Shown here in pieces: positions 8,142 through 18,559 of a stretch of DNA of 64,000 bases. The DNA comes from Mucilaginibacter phenanthrenivorans (GTDB taxonomy: Bacteria > Bacteroidota > Bacteroidia > Sphingobacteriales > Sphingobacteriaceae). The stretch spans positions 62,001 through 126,000 of the forward strand of contig NZ_JAHVAP010000004.1 in assembly GCF_024721155.1 (NCBI RefSeq), given 5' to 3'. A program made the translations under genes and the position numbers. The notes beneath the pieces are model-generated. The model ran no database searches, was not told where the DNA came from, and saw nothing but the letters and a program-made list of their open reading frames with translations. The stretch's first letter is position 1. Each line of letters starts with the position of its first letter.

Positions 8142-9983
8142 ATGAGTTATCCGAGTTTACAAGCCTGCATTGCCGATCTTGAAAAAAATGGCCAGCTGAT
8201 CCGTATAAGGGAAGAGGTTGATCCGTACCTGCAAATGGCGGCAATTCATTTGCGCGTGTTTGAAAACGAGGGGCCTGCCATCCTTTTCGAAAATGTGAAG
8301 GGCAGTAAATTCCCGGCAGTATCAAACCTGTTTGGAACGCTGGATCGTTCGAAATTCATTTTTAGGGATACCCTGGATAAGATCAAAACTTTGGTCGATT
8401 TAAAATCCGATCCGTTAAAGGCAATAAAAAATCCGTTTAAGTATGCGGGTGTCGGGATGATGGCCTTATCGGCTTTGCCTATGAAAACGGGTAAAAGCGC
8501 TCCGATCAATTTCGCCAAATGCAACATCAGCGATATTCCCCAAATAGTTAATTGGCCAAAGGACGGCGGTCCCTTTGTGACGATGCCGCAGGTTTACACC
8601 GAAGATGCTGATAAACCGGGCATCATGAATGCCAACCTTGGCATGTACCGCATTCAGTTGGCTGGTAATGATTATATCCTGAACGAAGAGATCGGTTTGC
8701 ATTACCAGTTACACCGGGGTATAGGCGTGCATCAAACCAAGGCAAATGCCAAGGGGCAGCCGCTAAAGGTGAGCATATTTGTAGGCGGCCCGCCGTCACA
8801 CCCCGTTGCCGCGGTAATGCCGCTGCCTGAGGGATTATCTGAAATGACCTTTGCCGGAGCTTTGGGTAACCGTAGGTTCCGGTATTTTTATGATGCAGAG
8901 GGGTTCTGTATTTCGGTGGATGCTGATTTCGTGATAACCGGCACCGTTATGCCGCACGACAATAAACCAGAAGGTCCGTTCGGAGATCATTTGGGTTATT
9001 ATAGTTTGAAACATCCTTTTCCATTAGTAAAGGTTCATAATGTTTACCATCGTAAAGATCCTATCTGGTCGTTTACAGTAGTAGGGCGGCCACCGCAGGA
9101 AGATACCAGCTTCGGCGCTTTAATCCATGAAATTACCGGCTCTGCTATCCCGAAGGAAATTCCCGGCCTGCACGCGGTAAACGCTGTTGATGCTGCCGGG
9201 GTACACCCTTTATTATTTGCCATCGGCAGCGAGCGTTATACGCCTTACAGCAATGTTGACAGGCGACCACAGGAGATCCTAACCATTGCCAATCACATTT
9301 TAGGCAAAGGTCAGTTGAGCTTAGCTAAATACCTGTTTATCGCGGCGCAGGAGGATGATCCAACGTTAAACGTGAACGACATCGGCGGCTTTTTAAAGCA
9401 CATCCTGCAAAGGGTAGACTTAGCCCGCGATTTGCATTTCTACACCAATACTACCATCGATACCCTGGATTACAGTGGCGAGGGATTGAATTCCGGCAGT
9501 AAGGTCGCCATAGCCGCAGCCGGCGAAATTAAAAGGGAACTTTGGAACGAATTACCTGCAAGCTTCAGCCTGCCACGCCCGTTCGAAAAATATAAAATGG
9601 TTATGCCCGGTGTATTGGCGGTTGAAGTACCAAAAAATATCCGGACAAGCGATTTGCCGTTGATGCTGGAAATCCTGGATGAACATTTACAGGATGCCGA
9701 ACTTGGCGGTTTGCCATTGATTGTGTTTTGTGATGATGCGGAGTTTACCGCTCAAAGCATCAATAACTTTGTTTGGGTTACCTTTACCCGCAGCAACCCA
9801 TCGCATGATATTTATGGCATTAACAGCTTTACCGAACATAAGCACTGGGGCTGTAAAGGTCCGTTGATTATTGATGCACGGATAAAACCGCATCATGCGC
9901 CGGTGTTAGAGAAGGACCCGGAAGTTGAAAAGCTGGTTGATAAGATGGGAGAGAAGGGTGGAAGTTTGTTTGGAATTATTTAG
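8142..9983 (+). CDS. UbiD family decarboxylase
   Basis: A 613-residue protein of the UbiD family, enzymes that use prenylated FMN to (de)carboxylate unsaturated or aromatic acids. Family phrases include the FGDHLGYYSL region near residue 285-295 (conserved acidic residue involved in prFMN/metal binding) and RPPQEDT a little downstream. The in-frame start at 8010 would add 44 residues of unlikely composition; the start at 8142 (MSYPSLQACIADLE) matches the usual family start. No UbiX prenyltransferase gene is in the window, so the cofactor must be supplied from elsewhere. The substrate (menaquinone precursor versus another acid) is undecided. Confidence 0.85.
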   Translation: MSYPSLQACIADLEKNGQLIRIREEVDPYLQMAAIHLRVFENEGPAILFENVKGSKFPAVSNLFGTLDRSKFIFRDTLDKIKTLVDLKSDPLKAIKNPFKYAGVGMMALSALPMKTGKSAPINFAKCNISDIPQIVNWPKDGGPFVTMPQVYTEDADKPGIMNANLGMYRIQLAGNDYILNEEIGLHYQLHRGIGVHQTKANAKGQPLKVSIFVGGPPSHPVAAVMPLPEGLSEMTFAGALGNRRFRYFYDAEGFCISVDADFVITGTVMPHDNKPEGPFGDHLGYYSLKHPFPLVKVHNVYHRKDPIWSFTVVGRPPQEDTSFGALIHEITGSAIPKEIPGLHAVNAVDAAGVHPLLFAIGSERYTPYSNVDRRPQEILTIANHILGKGQLSLAKYLFIAAQEDDPTLNVNDIGGFLKHILQRVDLARDLHFYTNTTIDTLDYSGEGLNSGSKVAIAAAGEIKRELWNELPASFSLPRPFEKYKMVMPGVLAVEVPKNIRTSDLPLMLEILDEHLQDAELGGLPLIVFCDDAEFTAQSINNFVWVTFTRSNPSHDIYGINSFTEHKHWGCKGPLIIDARIKPHHAPVLEKDPEVEKLVDKMGEKGGSLFGII

Positions 9984-9988
9984 TGGTA

Positions 9989-10020
9989 GAGATTAGTTAA
10001 TTAGAGACCTGAGATTAATT
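9989..10020. repeat. Short GAGATTA-type word array
   Basis: GAG words at 9989, 10004 and 10011 (GATTAG, GAGACCT, GAGATTA) fill the gap just after the UbiD-family stop. It is looser than the strict heptads but of similar construction. Confidence 0.45.
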
Positions 10021-10026
10021 AAAAAA

Positions 10027-10734
10027 ATGAAAAACGTTATAAATACTTTACTTTTAACCTGCTTTGCGGTATTTTTCATCGCCTGCAAAAAACCACAGGA
10101 GATACCACATTACACCGTTTCCAAGATTTTTAAAACAGATACCGCAACAACGGTAAATGTGCATATCGCCAACCGTATGACGAGGCAGCAACTGGTTTTA
10201 ATTGCCGGGAAGGTAAAAAAGGATAGCGCGCAAATTCAAAACCTTAGGATCAGCTTCCTGCTGCCGGGTAATTCAGAAACCAGCGCGGGCGACAATAGCT
10301 ATTATGCATCTGCTAAATTTATAGACGCCAACAAAGTCGCCTCGTATGATACTTTAAAGGATGACGACGGCAATGTATTGCGCCTTAAAGTATTCGGATT
10401 GAGCCAGGGGCAGGCTAAACATCTCTTATCACTTCAACCCAAGGAGATCGCCAATAAAAATGTGATGGGCCGTTTTATCGACGATTATAATCACACGGTT
10501 ATTATCCCCTTTGATGATCCGCTGGACGAAAAGAAGGAGGTTTATATTATCGAGTTGGATTCTGCAGCTAAAGCGGTATCAAAAACTATCCCGGTAAAGG
10601 TAAAAGACGCCGGTATTGAAAAATGGCTAGTAACCCAGCATGGCGACTACATGACGCTGAAGGATAGCGTACTTACCCAATACGGAGCTGATGGATTGGG
10701 CTTGCCGTTTAATAGTATTAAATCGGGGATTTGA
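10027..10734 (+). CDS. Hypothetical lipoprotein
   Basis: A 235-residue protein with a lipoprotein signal peptide whose lipobox ends at Cys20 (FFIAC followed by KKP). The mature part is hydrophilic and mixed alpha/beta. I recognise no domain or motif. It follows the UbiD-family gene by 43 bases on the same strand, and converges on the Nudix gene with a 13-base gap. Role unknown; envelope location is inferred from the lipobox. Confidence 0.75.
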   Translation: MKNVINTLLLTCFAVFFIACKKPQEIPHYTVSKIFKTDTATTVNVHIANRMTRQQLVLIAGKVKKDSAQIQNLRISFLLPGNSETSAGDNSYYASAKFIDANKVASYDTLKDDDGNVLRLKVFGLSQGQAKHLLSLQPKEIANKNVMGRFIDDYNHTVIIPFDDPLDEKKEVYIIELDSAAKAVSKTIPVKVKDAGIEKWLVTQHGDYMTLKDSVLTQYGADGLGLPFNSIKSGI

Positions 10735-10747
10735 TTTATAGCTCTCT

Positions 10748-11314
10748 TCACATTCTCATAAAAAAATGCTGCAGCAAAATAATCGTCTTGGCATCCCGAA
10801 ACTCGCCCTGCTTTAACTTTTCCCTGGCTTCGTCAAAGCCCAGTTCTATCAGTTGAATATCTTCGCCTTCCAAACCACCTGTCTTAGGGTGATCCTTTTC
10901 TGAAATATAGTTGGCTATAAACAAATGAACAAATTCGGTTATGCCGCCTGCTGATGTATAAGCGCTTGCAATTTTCTCCAATTCCTTAATTTGGTACCCT
11001 GTTTCCTCCTCTGCCTCGCGATGGGCAGTTTGCTCCGGAGTTTCATTTTCATCAATGATCCCTGCACAGGTTTCAACAAGATAACCGCTGTCGCTGCCAT
11101 TTAAAAAGGCGGGCAGGCGGAATTGTTTGGTCAGCAGAATTTTGCGCTGGCCCTCATCAACAAGCAAAACCCCAACCGCATCAGGGCGGAAATATACCTC
11201 CCGTTCATGGTTATGAAACACGCCTTCTTTATCCGGTTTTTCAAAGCTGATGTATTGAAGCGGGTACTTTTTATCGGATAAAGTCTCCTTGTTTAAAATT
11301 TGAATAGAAGCCAT
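10748..11314 (-). CDS. Nudix hydrolase
   Basis: A 188-residue Nudix protein. The Nudix box is complete at residues 85-107: G85, E91, R99-E100, E103-E104 and G106, in the order GX5EX7REUXEEXGU. Length and the surrounding sequence resemble ADP-ribose / sugar-nucleotide pyrophosphatases of the NudF/NudK type, which hydrolyse nucleoside diphosphate derivatives using Mg2+; the exact substrate cannot be assigned. It stands alone, convergent with the upstream lipoprotein gene. Confidence 0.85.
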   Translation of the reverse strand: MASIQILNKETLSDKKYPLQYISFEKPDKEGVFHNHEREVYFRPDAVGVLLVDEGQRKILLTKQFRLPAFLNGSDSGYLVETCAGIIDENETPEQTAHREAEEETGYQIKELEKIASAYTSAGGITEFVHLFIANYISEKDHPKTGGLEGEDIQLIELGFDEAREKLKQGEFRDAKTIILLQHFFMRM

Positions 11315-11386
11315 ACATGTATCTTTTTAATAGATACTATTTGGGCGGGATTATGTTTTGAGAAAAATAGGCAAATTATAAAATTT

Positions 11387-11503
11387 GTCATTGCGAGCGG
11401 CAGCGCGGCAACCTCGTAGCTATACAGAGCAAAAGGAAAGATGTAGAACTTGCATGGTGGCCGTGCATAGTTCGCGATTGCTTCGTTCCTTACAGCAATG
11501 ACA
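11387..11503. repeat. Dispersed palindromic repeat (GTCATTGCGAG type)
   Basis: Starts GTCATTGCGAGC and ends with the inverse GCAATGACA, with GATTGCTTCGTTCCT inside the right arm. A second copy is at 54371-54538. Arms are inverted about 115 bases apart, as in REP/BIME-like elements. Confidence 0.7.
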
Positions 11504-11534
11504 AAGGGGGAAGAGTTTCGGCTAGGGGCCTCCT

Positions 11535-12947
11535 CTACTTCAACTCATCCAAAACCCTAAAGATCTTCTCCTTAATGGCCTTGCTGCTGCCGTTAAAATT
11601 ATTAACCATGATGGAAAAACACAGCTCCCGGCCGTGATAGGAATGGTAGCCGGCGTAGGTAAGCACATTTAATATGGTGCCGCTTTTCATTTTTATGTCG
11701 TTATAGGTAGGCAGGCTGTTATAAAAATCAGGGAACCAGGTTTCCTTTTTAGCCGATTGCAGGATGGTCGCCATGGTTAAGGTGGTCACCCTATCGCCGG
11801 GAGAAAGGCCGCTGCCGTCGACAATATTTAAAGAATGGGGATCGATGCCCCGGGCGCTCCAGAACTCATGCTCTACCTCTACACCATTTGAGGTAGATGG
11901 TTTTTTGCCTGCCTTCCAGGCAATGGTTTTTAAGAGTTGTTCGGCATACAGGTTAATACTTTTTTGGTTGAGCCAGTAAACAATCTGGCTTAAACGTGGA
12001 GATAGGAGGGTAGTTAAATTTGTTCCGATCTGGGGAGCTATAAGTCCCTTTGCTGCTAAACTGGAAGTCGACTCCGGCTCATTGCTCACTAAGATCCCCA
12101 ACCGTTTCAACGTATCCATCAAACGGAAAGCCGCATCATAAGCAGGGTCGGGCAGGGCCGCAGAAATATTTTTTTTAGATTGATCTTCGGCATAAGTGCC
12201 GCGCAGGTACATGGTTTTCCCGCTGACCGGCAAAAAGGCATAGGCATTATCCCCCGTACCTGCGGGTGCATTTACCAGCTCGCTTTTAAAATTCAGGTAA
12301 GGCATGGCAGGCACCTCGTGCGAAATACTGATCGGTGAATCAATTCTGCCCGTTCTTAATTTGATATCGAATTGGTTTTCGCGCCAGCAAAGCCCGGATG
12401 TGCCGGCGCCATAATAATTGCCTACATCCATCCAGATCCACCCCTCGGGAATAGACTGCGAACCAAACACGGAGTCATCCCCGATAATACGCCCGTTGAT
12501 TTTTTTGATACCTGCCTTTTGTAAAGCATCGACCATTAAACCCAGGATATGGCCTTCATGCGTATTCTCATAGCGCCAACTGCCAAGGGTTGGATCACCG
12601 GCACCTTTGATGATCAGATCGCCGGTTAGGGTGCCATCAGCCCCGATTGAGCCGTTATAGCCAAACTGGGTTTGGTATTGAAAATCCTTACCCAGCAAAT
12701 TAAAGGCGGTAATAGTGGTAATTGTTTTTAAGGTAGATGCTGTGGCCAGGCCCATATTCGGGTTGGCCGTAAAAACCTTTTCACCTGTTCTAGCATCCAG
12801 CACAGTTAGCGACAACGAAGCATACCGGCACTGGCTATCAGCCTGCAGTCTGCCAAATGCCGATTGCAACTTTTGATCAAGCGGTTGGGCAGCCACCTGC
12901 CCGGTTATAAAAAGAAGGCTAAGCAGGCACTTCGTGTGTATCCTCAT
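11535..12947 (-). CDS. dacB: D-alanyl-D-alanine carboxypeptidase/endopeptidase, PBP4 type (peptidase S13)
   Basis: A 470-residue periplasmic penicillin-binding protein with a signal peptide (residues 1-20). The SxxK catalytic motif is Ser71-Thr-Leu-Lys74, the second motif is the SIN in the KSINLYAEQLL phrase, and the third is KSG in MKSGTILNV near the C terminus. This is the normal set for S13 enzymes, which trim or cleave peptide cross-links in peptidoglycan. The N-terminal 29 bases overlap the end of the amino acid permease gene, suggesting translational coupling and possibly recycling of released D-Ala or peptides, which is inference. Confidence 0.88.
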   Translation of the reverse strand: MRIHTKCLLSLLFITGQVAAQPLDQKLQSAFGRLQADSQCRYASLSLTVLDARTGEKVFTANPNMGLATASTLKTITTITAFNLLGKDFQYQTQFGYNGSIGADGTLTGDLIIKGAGDPTLGSWRYENTHEGHILGLMVDALQKAGIKKINGRIIGDDSVFGSQSIPEGWIWMDVGNYYGAGTSGLCWRENQFDIKLRTGRIDSPISISHEVPAMPYLNFKSELVNAPAGTGDNAYAFLPVSGKTMYLRGTYAEDQSKKNISAALPDPAYDAAFRLMDTLKRLGILVSNEPESTSSLAAKGLIAPQIGTNLTTLLSPRLSQIVYWLNQKSINLYAEQLLKTIAWKAGKKPSTSNGVEVEHEFWSARGIDPHSLNIVDGSGLSPGDRVTTLTMATILQSAKKETWFPDFYNSLPTYNDIKMKSGTILNVLTYAGYHSYHGRELCFSIMVNNFNGSSKAIKEKIFRVLDELK

Positions 12948-14394
12948 TCTTTAAATTTCGCTTTGCTATATAATAAATAGGTATGCCTATCAAAACAATA
13001 ATCAGGCCCGGCCAGGTAAACTGTGGTTTGTAAATTATCAGCAGTACGCAAAACGCAACGCCCATTATCATGTAAATTGCGGGTAAAACCGGATATCCAA
13101 AAGCTTTGTAAGGCCGCTCTGCATCCGGGCGTTTTACACGCAGTATGTATATGCCAAAAATAGTAAGCACATAAAATATAACCACGACGAACGAAATCAT
13201 ATCCAGCAAGTCGCCGTATTTTCCACTCATACAAAGTATCGACGCCACTATGGCCTGTATCCATAAACCAAACTCAGGCACGGCTGATTTGTTTAAGGTG
13301 CCAGTTTTTTTGAAGAACAGGCCGTCTTTGGCCATGGTATAATAAACGCGCGCTCCTGCCATAATCAAGCCGTTATTACAGCCAAAGGTGGATATCATAA
13401 TCATGACGGCAATTACATAAGTACCGGCATTGCCGAAAATCACATGCGATGCAGCTACAGCCACACGGTCCTTATCTGCCGTAGCAATATCATGTAGCGA
13501 CAGTACGCCGGTATACATTACGTTGGCCAACACATAAATAATAGTAACTATAAGCGTACCTAGAAACAGGCTAAGCCCTACGTTGCGTTTTGGGTTGTTC
13601 ATTTCGCCCGCAATAAAGGTTACGTTGTTCCAGCTGTCACTGCTGAATATTGAACCTACCATTGCTGCTGCTACTGCACCCAATGCCGCTGCCATACCTA
13701 AACCACCCGGCACAATACTACCGTCTTTGTTTAAGTTGTGCATATCCCAGGCATTGCTCCAGTTAGCGTGCCATATATCTCCTTTAAAAGCTAATAATCC
13801 AAAAATTATCAACCCAAACAAACTTAGCAACTTTGTTATAGTAAACGTATTTTGAATTATTTTCCCGCTTTTCACGCCCTTGGTATTGATGTAGGTAAGA
13901 ATCAATATCACTACAATAGAAACACATTGCGCCGCGCTGATAGCAAAATGCCAAGAGCCGATCATAGTACTAAACAAAATATTGTCTTCGCTGATAGGGC
14001 TTATTTGACCAGGACGCTTGAAAATATACGCGGCAAACTTCGAGAACGCCACCCCCACCGCAGCAATTGTTCCGGTCTGGATCACCGCAAAAAAGCTCCA
14101 GCCATATAAAAAGGCTATCAATTTATTGTATGATTCTTTAAGGTATACATATTGCCCGCCTGCTTTGGGGAACATAGCGCTCAACTCGCCGTAACTTACA
14201 GCAGCAGTGATTGTCATAAAACCGGTGATTAGCCAAACGGCTATCAGCCAGCCAGCTGAGCCAACGTTACGGGTAATATCGGCACTTACAATAAAGATTC
14301 CAGAGCCTATCATAGAGCCTGCTACCAGCATTGTACCGTCTAACAGTCCTAACTCGTGTTTTAGTTTTGGTTGTGTTGATTTGGTTGTCATCAA
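12919..14394 (-). CDS. Amino acid permease (APC superfamily)
   Basis: A 491-residue inner-membrane protein with about 12 hydrophobic helices. The N-terminal phrase DGTMLVAGSMIGSGIFIVSADI carries the unwound-helix GSGIF substrate-binding motif of APC transporters. It resembles the LAT/serine-threonine exchanger-like group (AGARVYYTMAKDGLFF is also characteristic). Substrate not determinable. The gene is upstream of and overlaps dacB by 29 bases, so the two form an operon. It lies divergent to the pyrophosphatase gene across a 144-base gap. Confidence 0.87.
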   Translation of the reverse strand: MMTTKSTQPKLKHELGLLDGTMLVAGSMIGSGIFIVSADITRNVGSAGWLIAVWLITGFMTITAAVSYGELSAMFPKAGGQYVYLKESYNKLIAFLYGWSFFAVIQTGTIAAVGVAFSKFAAYIFKRPGQISPISEDNILFSTMIGSWHFAISAAQCVSIVVILILTYINTKGVKSGKIIQNTFTITKLLSLFGLIIFGLLAFKGDIWHANWSNAWDMHNLNKDGSIVPGGLGMAAALGAVAAAMVGSIFSSDSWNNVTFIAGEMNNPKRNVGLSLFLGTLIVTIIYVLANVMYTGVLSLHDIATADKDRVAVAASHVIFGNAGTYVIAVMIMISTFGCNNGLIMAGARVYYTMAKDGLFFKKTGTLNKSAVPEFGLWIQAIVASILCMSGKYGDLLDMISFVVVIFYVLTIFGIYILRVKRPDAERPYKAFGYPVLPAIYMIMGVAFCVLLIIYKPQFTWPGLIIVLIGIPIYYIAKRNLKNEDTHEVPA

Positions 14395-14538
14395 TCGTTT
14401 TAGTTTAAAGTTCTAAACTATTCAAAAAACTTTAATATTGACACGCTATTGTAAAGAAATTAATTTGCTATTTTGTGCCACCAATTATATTCAGAACGCT
14501 GATATAAAATACTGAATAATTATAAACTTTTTTGATAT

Positions 14539-16767
14539 ATGGATCTATTGAACAATTACTTAATTTATTTAATTCCTGTCTTAGGGCTCGTTGGGATTAT
14601 AGCGATGGCGATAAAGGCCGCATGGGTTACCAAACAGGATGCCGGCGATGGTGATATGGTGACGCTGGCGGGTTATATTGCTGACGGTGCAATGGCCTTT
14701 TTACGTGCAGAATGGAAAGTGCTGAGCTACTTTGTGGTAGTGGCTGGTTTATTACTGGCATGGTCGGGTACAACTGTTGTTACCTCAAGCCCGGTTATTG
14801 CCATATCATTTGTGTGCGGTGCATTTCTTTCGGCATTTGCAGGTTTTTTGGGCATGCGCATTGCAACTAAGGCAAACGTGCGTACTACACAGGCGGCTCG
14901 TACAAGCCTTGCCAAAGCCTTAAAAGTATCTTTTACAGGTGGTACTGTAATGGGTTTAGGCGTTGCCGGACTGGCAATTATAGGTTTAGGATCTTTATTC
15001 ATCGTATTTTATCAATATTATGTGGTGCATGTAACCGGTAGCAGTGTTAACGGCGAAGCCATGGCAAAAGCGCTTGACGTGTTAGCCGGATTTTCGTTAG
15101 GCGCTGAGTCTATAGCACTATTTGCACGTGTAGGCGGAGGGATCTACACAAAGGCTGCCGACGTAGGCGCCGACCTTGTAGGTAAAGTTGAAGCAGGTAT
15201 CCCTGAAGATGACGTACGTAACCCTGCAACCATTGCCGACAACGTAGGTGATAACGTAGGAGATGTTGCCGGGATGGGTGCCGACTTGTTCGGATCATAT
15301 GTTGCAACTATGCTTGCCACAATGGTATTGGGTCGTGAAATTGTGTCGCATGATGCCTTTGGAGGTATAGCGCCGATATTGTTACCGATGGTAATTGCAG
15401 GTTTAGGTTTGGTGTTTTCAATAGTGGGCGCGGCCTTTGTTAAGATAAAAAATGAAACAGATAGCGTACAAAAAGCGCTTAACCTGGGTAACTGGATGTC
15501 GATTGTATTAACTGCTATTGCAACTTATTTTGTTGTACAATGGATGTTGCCGAATGACACCTTCCACATGGTGCGCGATGAGGATGCAGCCGGAGGGATT
15601 AAAGCCGGGGCATTGATCTTTACCAAAAACGGTGTTTTTATGTCGATAGTTGTGGGCCTGGTTGTAGGTACTTTAATGTCGATAATTACTGAATATTATA
15701 CGGCAATGGGTAAACGCCCGGTATTGAGCATCATCCGCCAGTCGTCAACTGGTCATGCAACCAATATTATTGGCGGTTTGGCTGTTGGTATGGAATCGAC
15801 CGTATTGCCGATTCTGGTTTTAGCTGCAGGAATTTATGGTTCATACCATTTCGCTGGTTTATATGGCGTAGCAATTGCCGCCGCAGGTATGATGGCAACA
15901 ACAGCTATGCAGCTGGCTATCGATGCATTTGGCCCAATCGCGGATAACGCAGGTGGGATTGCAGAAATGAGCCGCTTACCAGAAGAAGTGCGTCACCGTA
16001 CAGATAACCTCGACGCAGTAGGTAACACTACAGCAGCAACAGGTAAGGGATTTGCAATCGCATCAGCAGCATTAACTTCGCTGGCGTTGTTTGCAGCGTT
16101 TGTAGGGGTTGCAGGTATTGAGCATATTGATATTTACAAAGCCGACGTATTGGCCGGTTTATTTGTAGGCGGCATGATTCCATTCATTTTCTCGGCGTTG
16201 TGTATTTCGGCTGTGGGCCGTGCAGCAATGGCGATGGTTGAAGAAGTAAGACGCCAGTTCCGCGAGATTCCCGGCATTATGGAGTACAAGGCAAAACCCG
16301 AGTACGAAAAATGCGTCGCTATTTCAACAAAAGCTTCCATCCGCGAGATGGTTGCTCCTGGTTTGATCGCCTTGATCACACCGATCATTATTGGCTTTGC
16401 ATTCGGTCCTGAAGTTTTAGGCGGATTGCTGGCAGGTGTTACTGTATCGGGCGTACTGATGGGGATTTTCCAGAGCAACGCCGGCGGTGCCTGGGATAAT
16501 GCCAAAAAATCATTCGAAAAAGGTTGTATGATCAATGGCGAGATGCATTACAAAAAATCAGAACCACACAAGGCATCAGTTACTGGCGATACCGTAGGTG
16601 ATCCGTTTAAGGACACTTCAGGACCGTCAATGAACATCCTGATTAAGTTGATGTCTATCGTGTCTCTGGTAATTGCTCCGCACCTGAATAATGGCCAGCG
16701 CCTCCAGAAGGAACAGCCGCAAAAGGCGATAATAACACACGTTATTAAGGTTGATAAGAAAGCATAA
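14539..16767 (+). CDS. hppA: Membrane-bound ion-pumping pyrophosphatase, K+-dependent type
   Basis: A 742-residue polytopic protein of the membrane PPase family, which couples hydrolysis of pyrophosphate to pumping of Na+ and/or H+. The substrate-binding DNVGDNVGD starts at Asp234. At 495-504 the sequence is [10 protein letters not shown]: alanine at position 499, where K+-independent enzymes have lysine, so this enzyme should be stimulated by K+ and is more likely a Na+ (or Na+,H+) pump than a plain proton pump. Length is usual for the family. The cation specificity beyond K+ dependence is inference. It is monocistronic and followed by a strong hairpin. Confidence 0.92.
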   Translation: MDLLNNYLIYLIPVLGLVGIIAMAIKAAWVTKQDAGDGDMVTLAGYIADGAMAFLRAEWKVLSYFVVVAGLLLAWSGTTVVTSSPVIAISFVCGAFLSAFAGFLGMRIATKANVRTTQAARTSLAKALKVSFTGGTVMGLGVAGLAIIGLGSLFIVFYQYYVVHVTGSSVNGEAMAKALDVLAGFSLGAESIALFARVGGGIYTKAADVGADLVGKVEAGIPEDDVRNPATIADNVGDNVGDVAGMGADLFGSYVATMLATMVLGREIVSHDAFGGIAPILLPMVIAGLGLVFSIVGAAFVKIKNETDSVQKALNLGNWMSIVLTAIATYFVVQWMLPNDTFHMVRDEDAAGGIKAGALIFTKNGVFMSIVVGLVVGTLMSIITEYYTAMGKRPVLSIIRQSSTGHATNIIGGLAVGMESTVLPILVLAAGIYGSYHFAGLYGVAIAAAGMMATTAMQLAIDAFGPIADNAGGIAEMSRLPEEVRHRTDNLDAVGNTTAATGKGFAIASAALTSLALFAAFVGVAGIEHIDIYKADVLAGLFVGGMIPFIFSALCISAVGRAAMAMVEEVRRQFREIPGIMEYKAKPEYEKCVAISTKASIREMVAPGLIALITPIIIGFAFGPEVLGGLLAGVTVSGVLMGIFQSNAGGAWDNAKKSFEKGCMINGEMHYKKSEPHKASVTGDTVGDPFKDTSGPSMNILIKLMSIVSLVIAPHLNNGQRLQKEQPQKAIITHVIKVDKKA

Positions 16768-16773
16768 TTGAGT

Positions 16774-16810
16774 TTAGACTTGCGAAGTTTTCAAAACTTC
16801 GTAAGTCTAA
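16774..16810 (+). terminator. Long hairpin after hppA
   Basis: Near-perfect inverted repeat (TTAGACTTGCGAAGTTTT against AAAACTTCGTAAGTCTAA, one G-T wobble) directly after the hppA stop. There is no T-tract, so it may be a 3'-stabilising hairpin or dispersed repeat rather than a classic terminator. Confidence 0.5.
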
Positions 16811-16835
16811 TGATAAAGTAAATGGGGGTGCTGAA

Positions 16836-17010
16836 AAGGAGGGCACTGAAAAAGTCCAATTAGGACAAACGGGGTATAGAATTTAGTTTTCTACTCCGTT
16901 TTTTGTATCTTAAGGTGTCGGGAAGGAGGGCACTGAAAAAGTCCAATTAGGACAAACGGGGTATAGAATTTAGTTTTCTACTCCGTTTTTTGTATCTTAA
17001 GGTGTCGGGA
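16836..17010. repeat. Tandem duplication of the IS left end (period 87)
   Basis: The sequence starting at 16836 recurs identically at 16923, so the left terminus GAGGGCACTGAAAAAGT occurs at 16839 and again at 16926. Each copy contains the spaced inverted pair around AAACGG/CCGTTT. The right end of the IS is doubled with the same 87-base offset. Confidence 0.95.
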
Positions 17011-17023
17011 GAAAGACATTAAG

Positions 17024-18475
17024 ATGCTTAGTCAACAACAGCAAATCCAGTTCAGTTCATTTTCGGGACTATACGATCTGATCGTTCCCAAAGACAATCT
17101 TTTGCGCAAGATCAATGACTTGATAGATTTTACTTTTATCTATGAAGAGCTGGTCGGCAAATATTGCATTACCAACGGCAGGACAGCCGAAAGTCCTGTG
17201 CGGATGTTCAAATATCTGCTTTTAAAGACGATCTATACTGTTTCAGATGTTGATGTGGTCGAACGTTCACAGTATGATATGTCCTTCAAATATTTCCTGG
17301 AGATGTCGCCAGAGGAAGGAGTTATTGATCCCAGTTCATTAACAAAGTTCAGAAAACTGCGGCTGAAGGACAGCGATCTTTTAAACTTGCTCATCAATAA
17401 AACGGTCGCTATTGCCATTGAAAAAGGGATCATCCGGTCAAAGTCCATCATTGTTGATGCCACCCACTCCCTTTCAAGATCAAATCCTTATTCAGCATTA
17501 GAAATATTGCGGGAGCGTTCAAAACTGCTCCGTAAAGCGGTATATGCTATAGATGAAGATATGAAAGGGGTTATGCCGGAAAAGAACAGTACAGACGAGT
17601 TGGAAAAGGAACTGGCTTATTGCAGTGACTTGGAAAAGTGTATCGAAGCTGATCAAACGCTAAGCCAGATACCTGCGGTAAAAGAAAAGCTGAACCTATT
17701 GAAGGAGACGGTAACAGATACCCAGGAACATTATACATTATCCAAAGACAGGGATGCCAAAACCGGTCATAAATCAGCTGATAGCTCATTCTTTGGTTAC
17801 AAGACTCATTTAGCAATGACCGAAGAACGCATTATTACCGCTGCGGTGGTCACATCTGGTGAAAAAGGCGATGGCCCGGAACTTCCCAAACTTTTGGAGA
17901 TCAGCCAAAACAATGGGATCAACGTAGAAAAGATTATCGGCGATTCGGCTTATTCAGGAAAAGAAAATCTTGAAATGACAAGCGAACAAGATATCTGGAT
18001 GGTGGCTAAACTAAACCCATCGATCACTCAGGGGTTCAGAAAAGATGAGGATAAGTTCGGCTACAATAAGGATGCTGGCATGTTCGTCTGTCCGGCGGGA
18101 CACCTGGCTACCCGAAAATCGCGTGGAGGAAAAAAGAATATCGGCGAGAATCAGGTAGACACCTATTACTTTGATGTTGAAAAGTGTAAGATCTGCCCAT
18201 TAAGGGTGAATTGCTATAAGCCTGGGGCAAAGTCTAAAACCTATTCCGTCAGCATTAAATCAGACGTGCACTTGCAGCAAATGGCATTCCAGGAAACGGC
18301 AGATTATAAAGAAAATATCAAACACAGATATAAGATCGAAGCGAAGAACAGTGAACTAAAAAACGTTCATGGCTATGACCGGGCAATAGCTTACGGTATC
18401 GAAAACATGCAGATGCAAGGTGCGTTGGCCATCTTTACGGTAAATCTTAAAAGGATCGTCAAACTGATAAGCTAA
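17024..18475 (+). CDS. IS1182 family transposase (DDE type)
   Basis: A 483-residue transposase, intact from ATG to stop. Likely catalytic triad: Asp145 (in IIVDATHS), Asp307 (in IIGDSAYSG) and Glu439 (in YKIEAKNSELK), in the order expected of DDE transposases. The N-terminal region (about 1-110) is the DUF772-like DNA-binding part seen in IS5/IS1182-type enzymes. A cysteine cluster (VCPAGH, then CKICPLRVNC) lies before the Glu, typical for this family. Being intact and bounded by perfect inverted repeats, the element is probably recent. Confidence 0.95.
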   Translation: MLSQQQQIQFSSFSGLYDLIVPKDNLLRKINDLIDFTFIYEELVGKYCITNGRTAESPVRMFKYLLLKTIYTVSDVDVVERSQYDMSFKYFLEMSPEEGVIDPSSLTKFRKLRLKDSDLLNLLINKTVAIAIEKGIIRSKSIIVDATHSLSRSNPYSALEILRERSKLLRKAVYAIDEDMKGVMPEKNSTDELEKELAYCSDLEKCIEADQTLSQIPAVKEKLNLLKETVTDTQEHYTLSKDRDAKTGHKSADSSFFGYKTHLAMTEERIITAAVVTSGEKGDGPELPKLLEISQNNGINVEKIIGDSAYSGKENLEMTSEQDIWMVAKLNPSITQGFRKDEDKFGYNKDAGMFVCPAGHLATRKSRGGKKNIGENQVDTYYFDVEKCKICPLRVNCYKPGAKSKTYSVSIKSDVHLQQMAFQETADYKENIKHRYKIEAKNSELKNVHGYDRAIAYGIENMQMQGALAIFTVNLKRIVKLIS

Positions 18476-18559
18476 GTGCCAAGCTCAACCGGCTGCTTCA
18501 TCGTCAATTGCACCTCTAATCGGTCCATATCAGCCACAACAAATTATCCCCCTACACCT

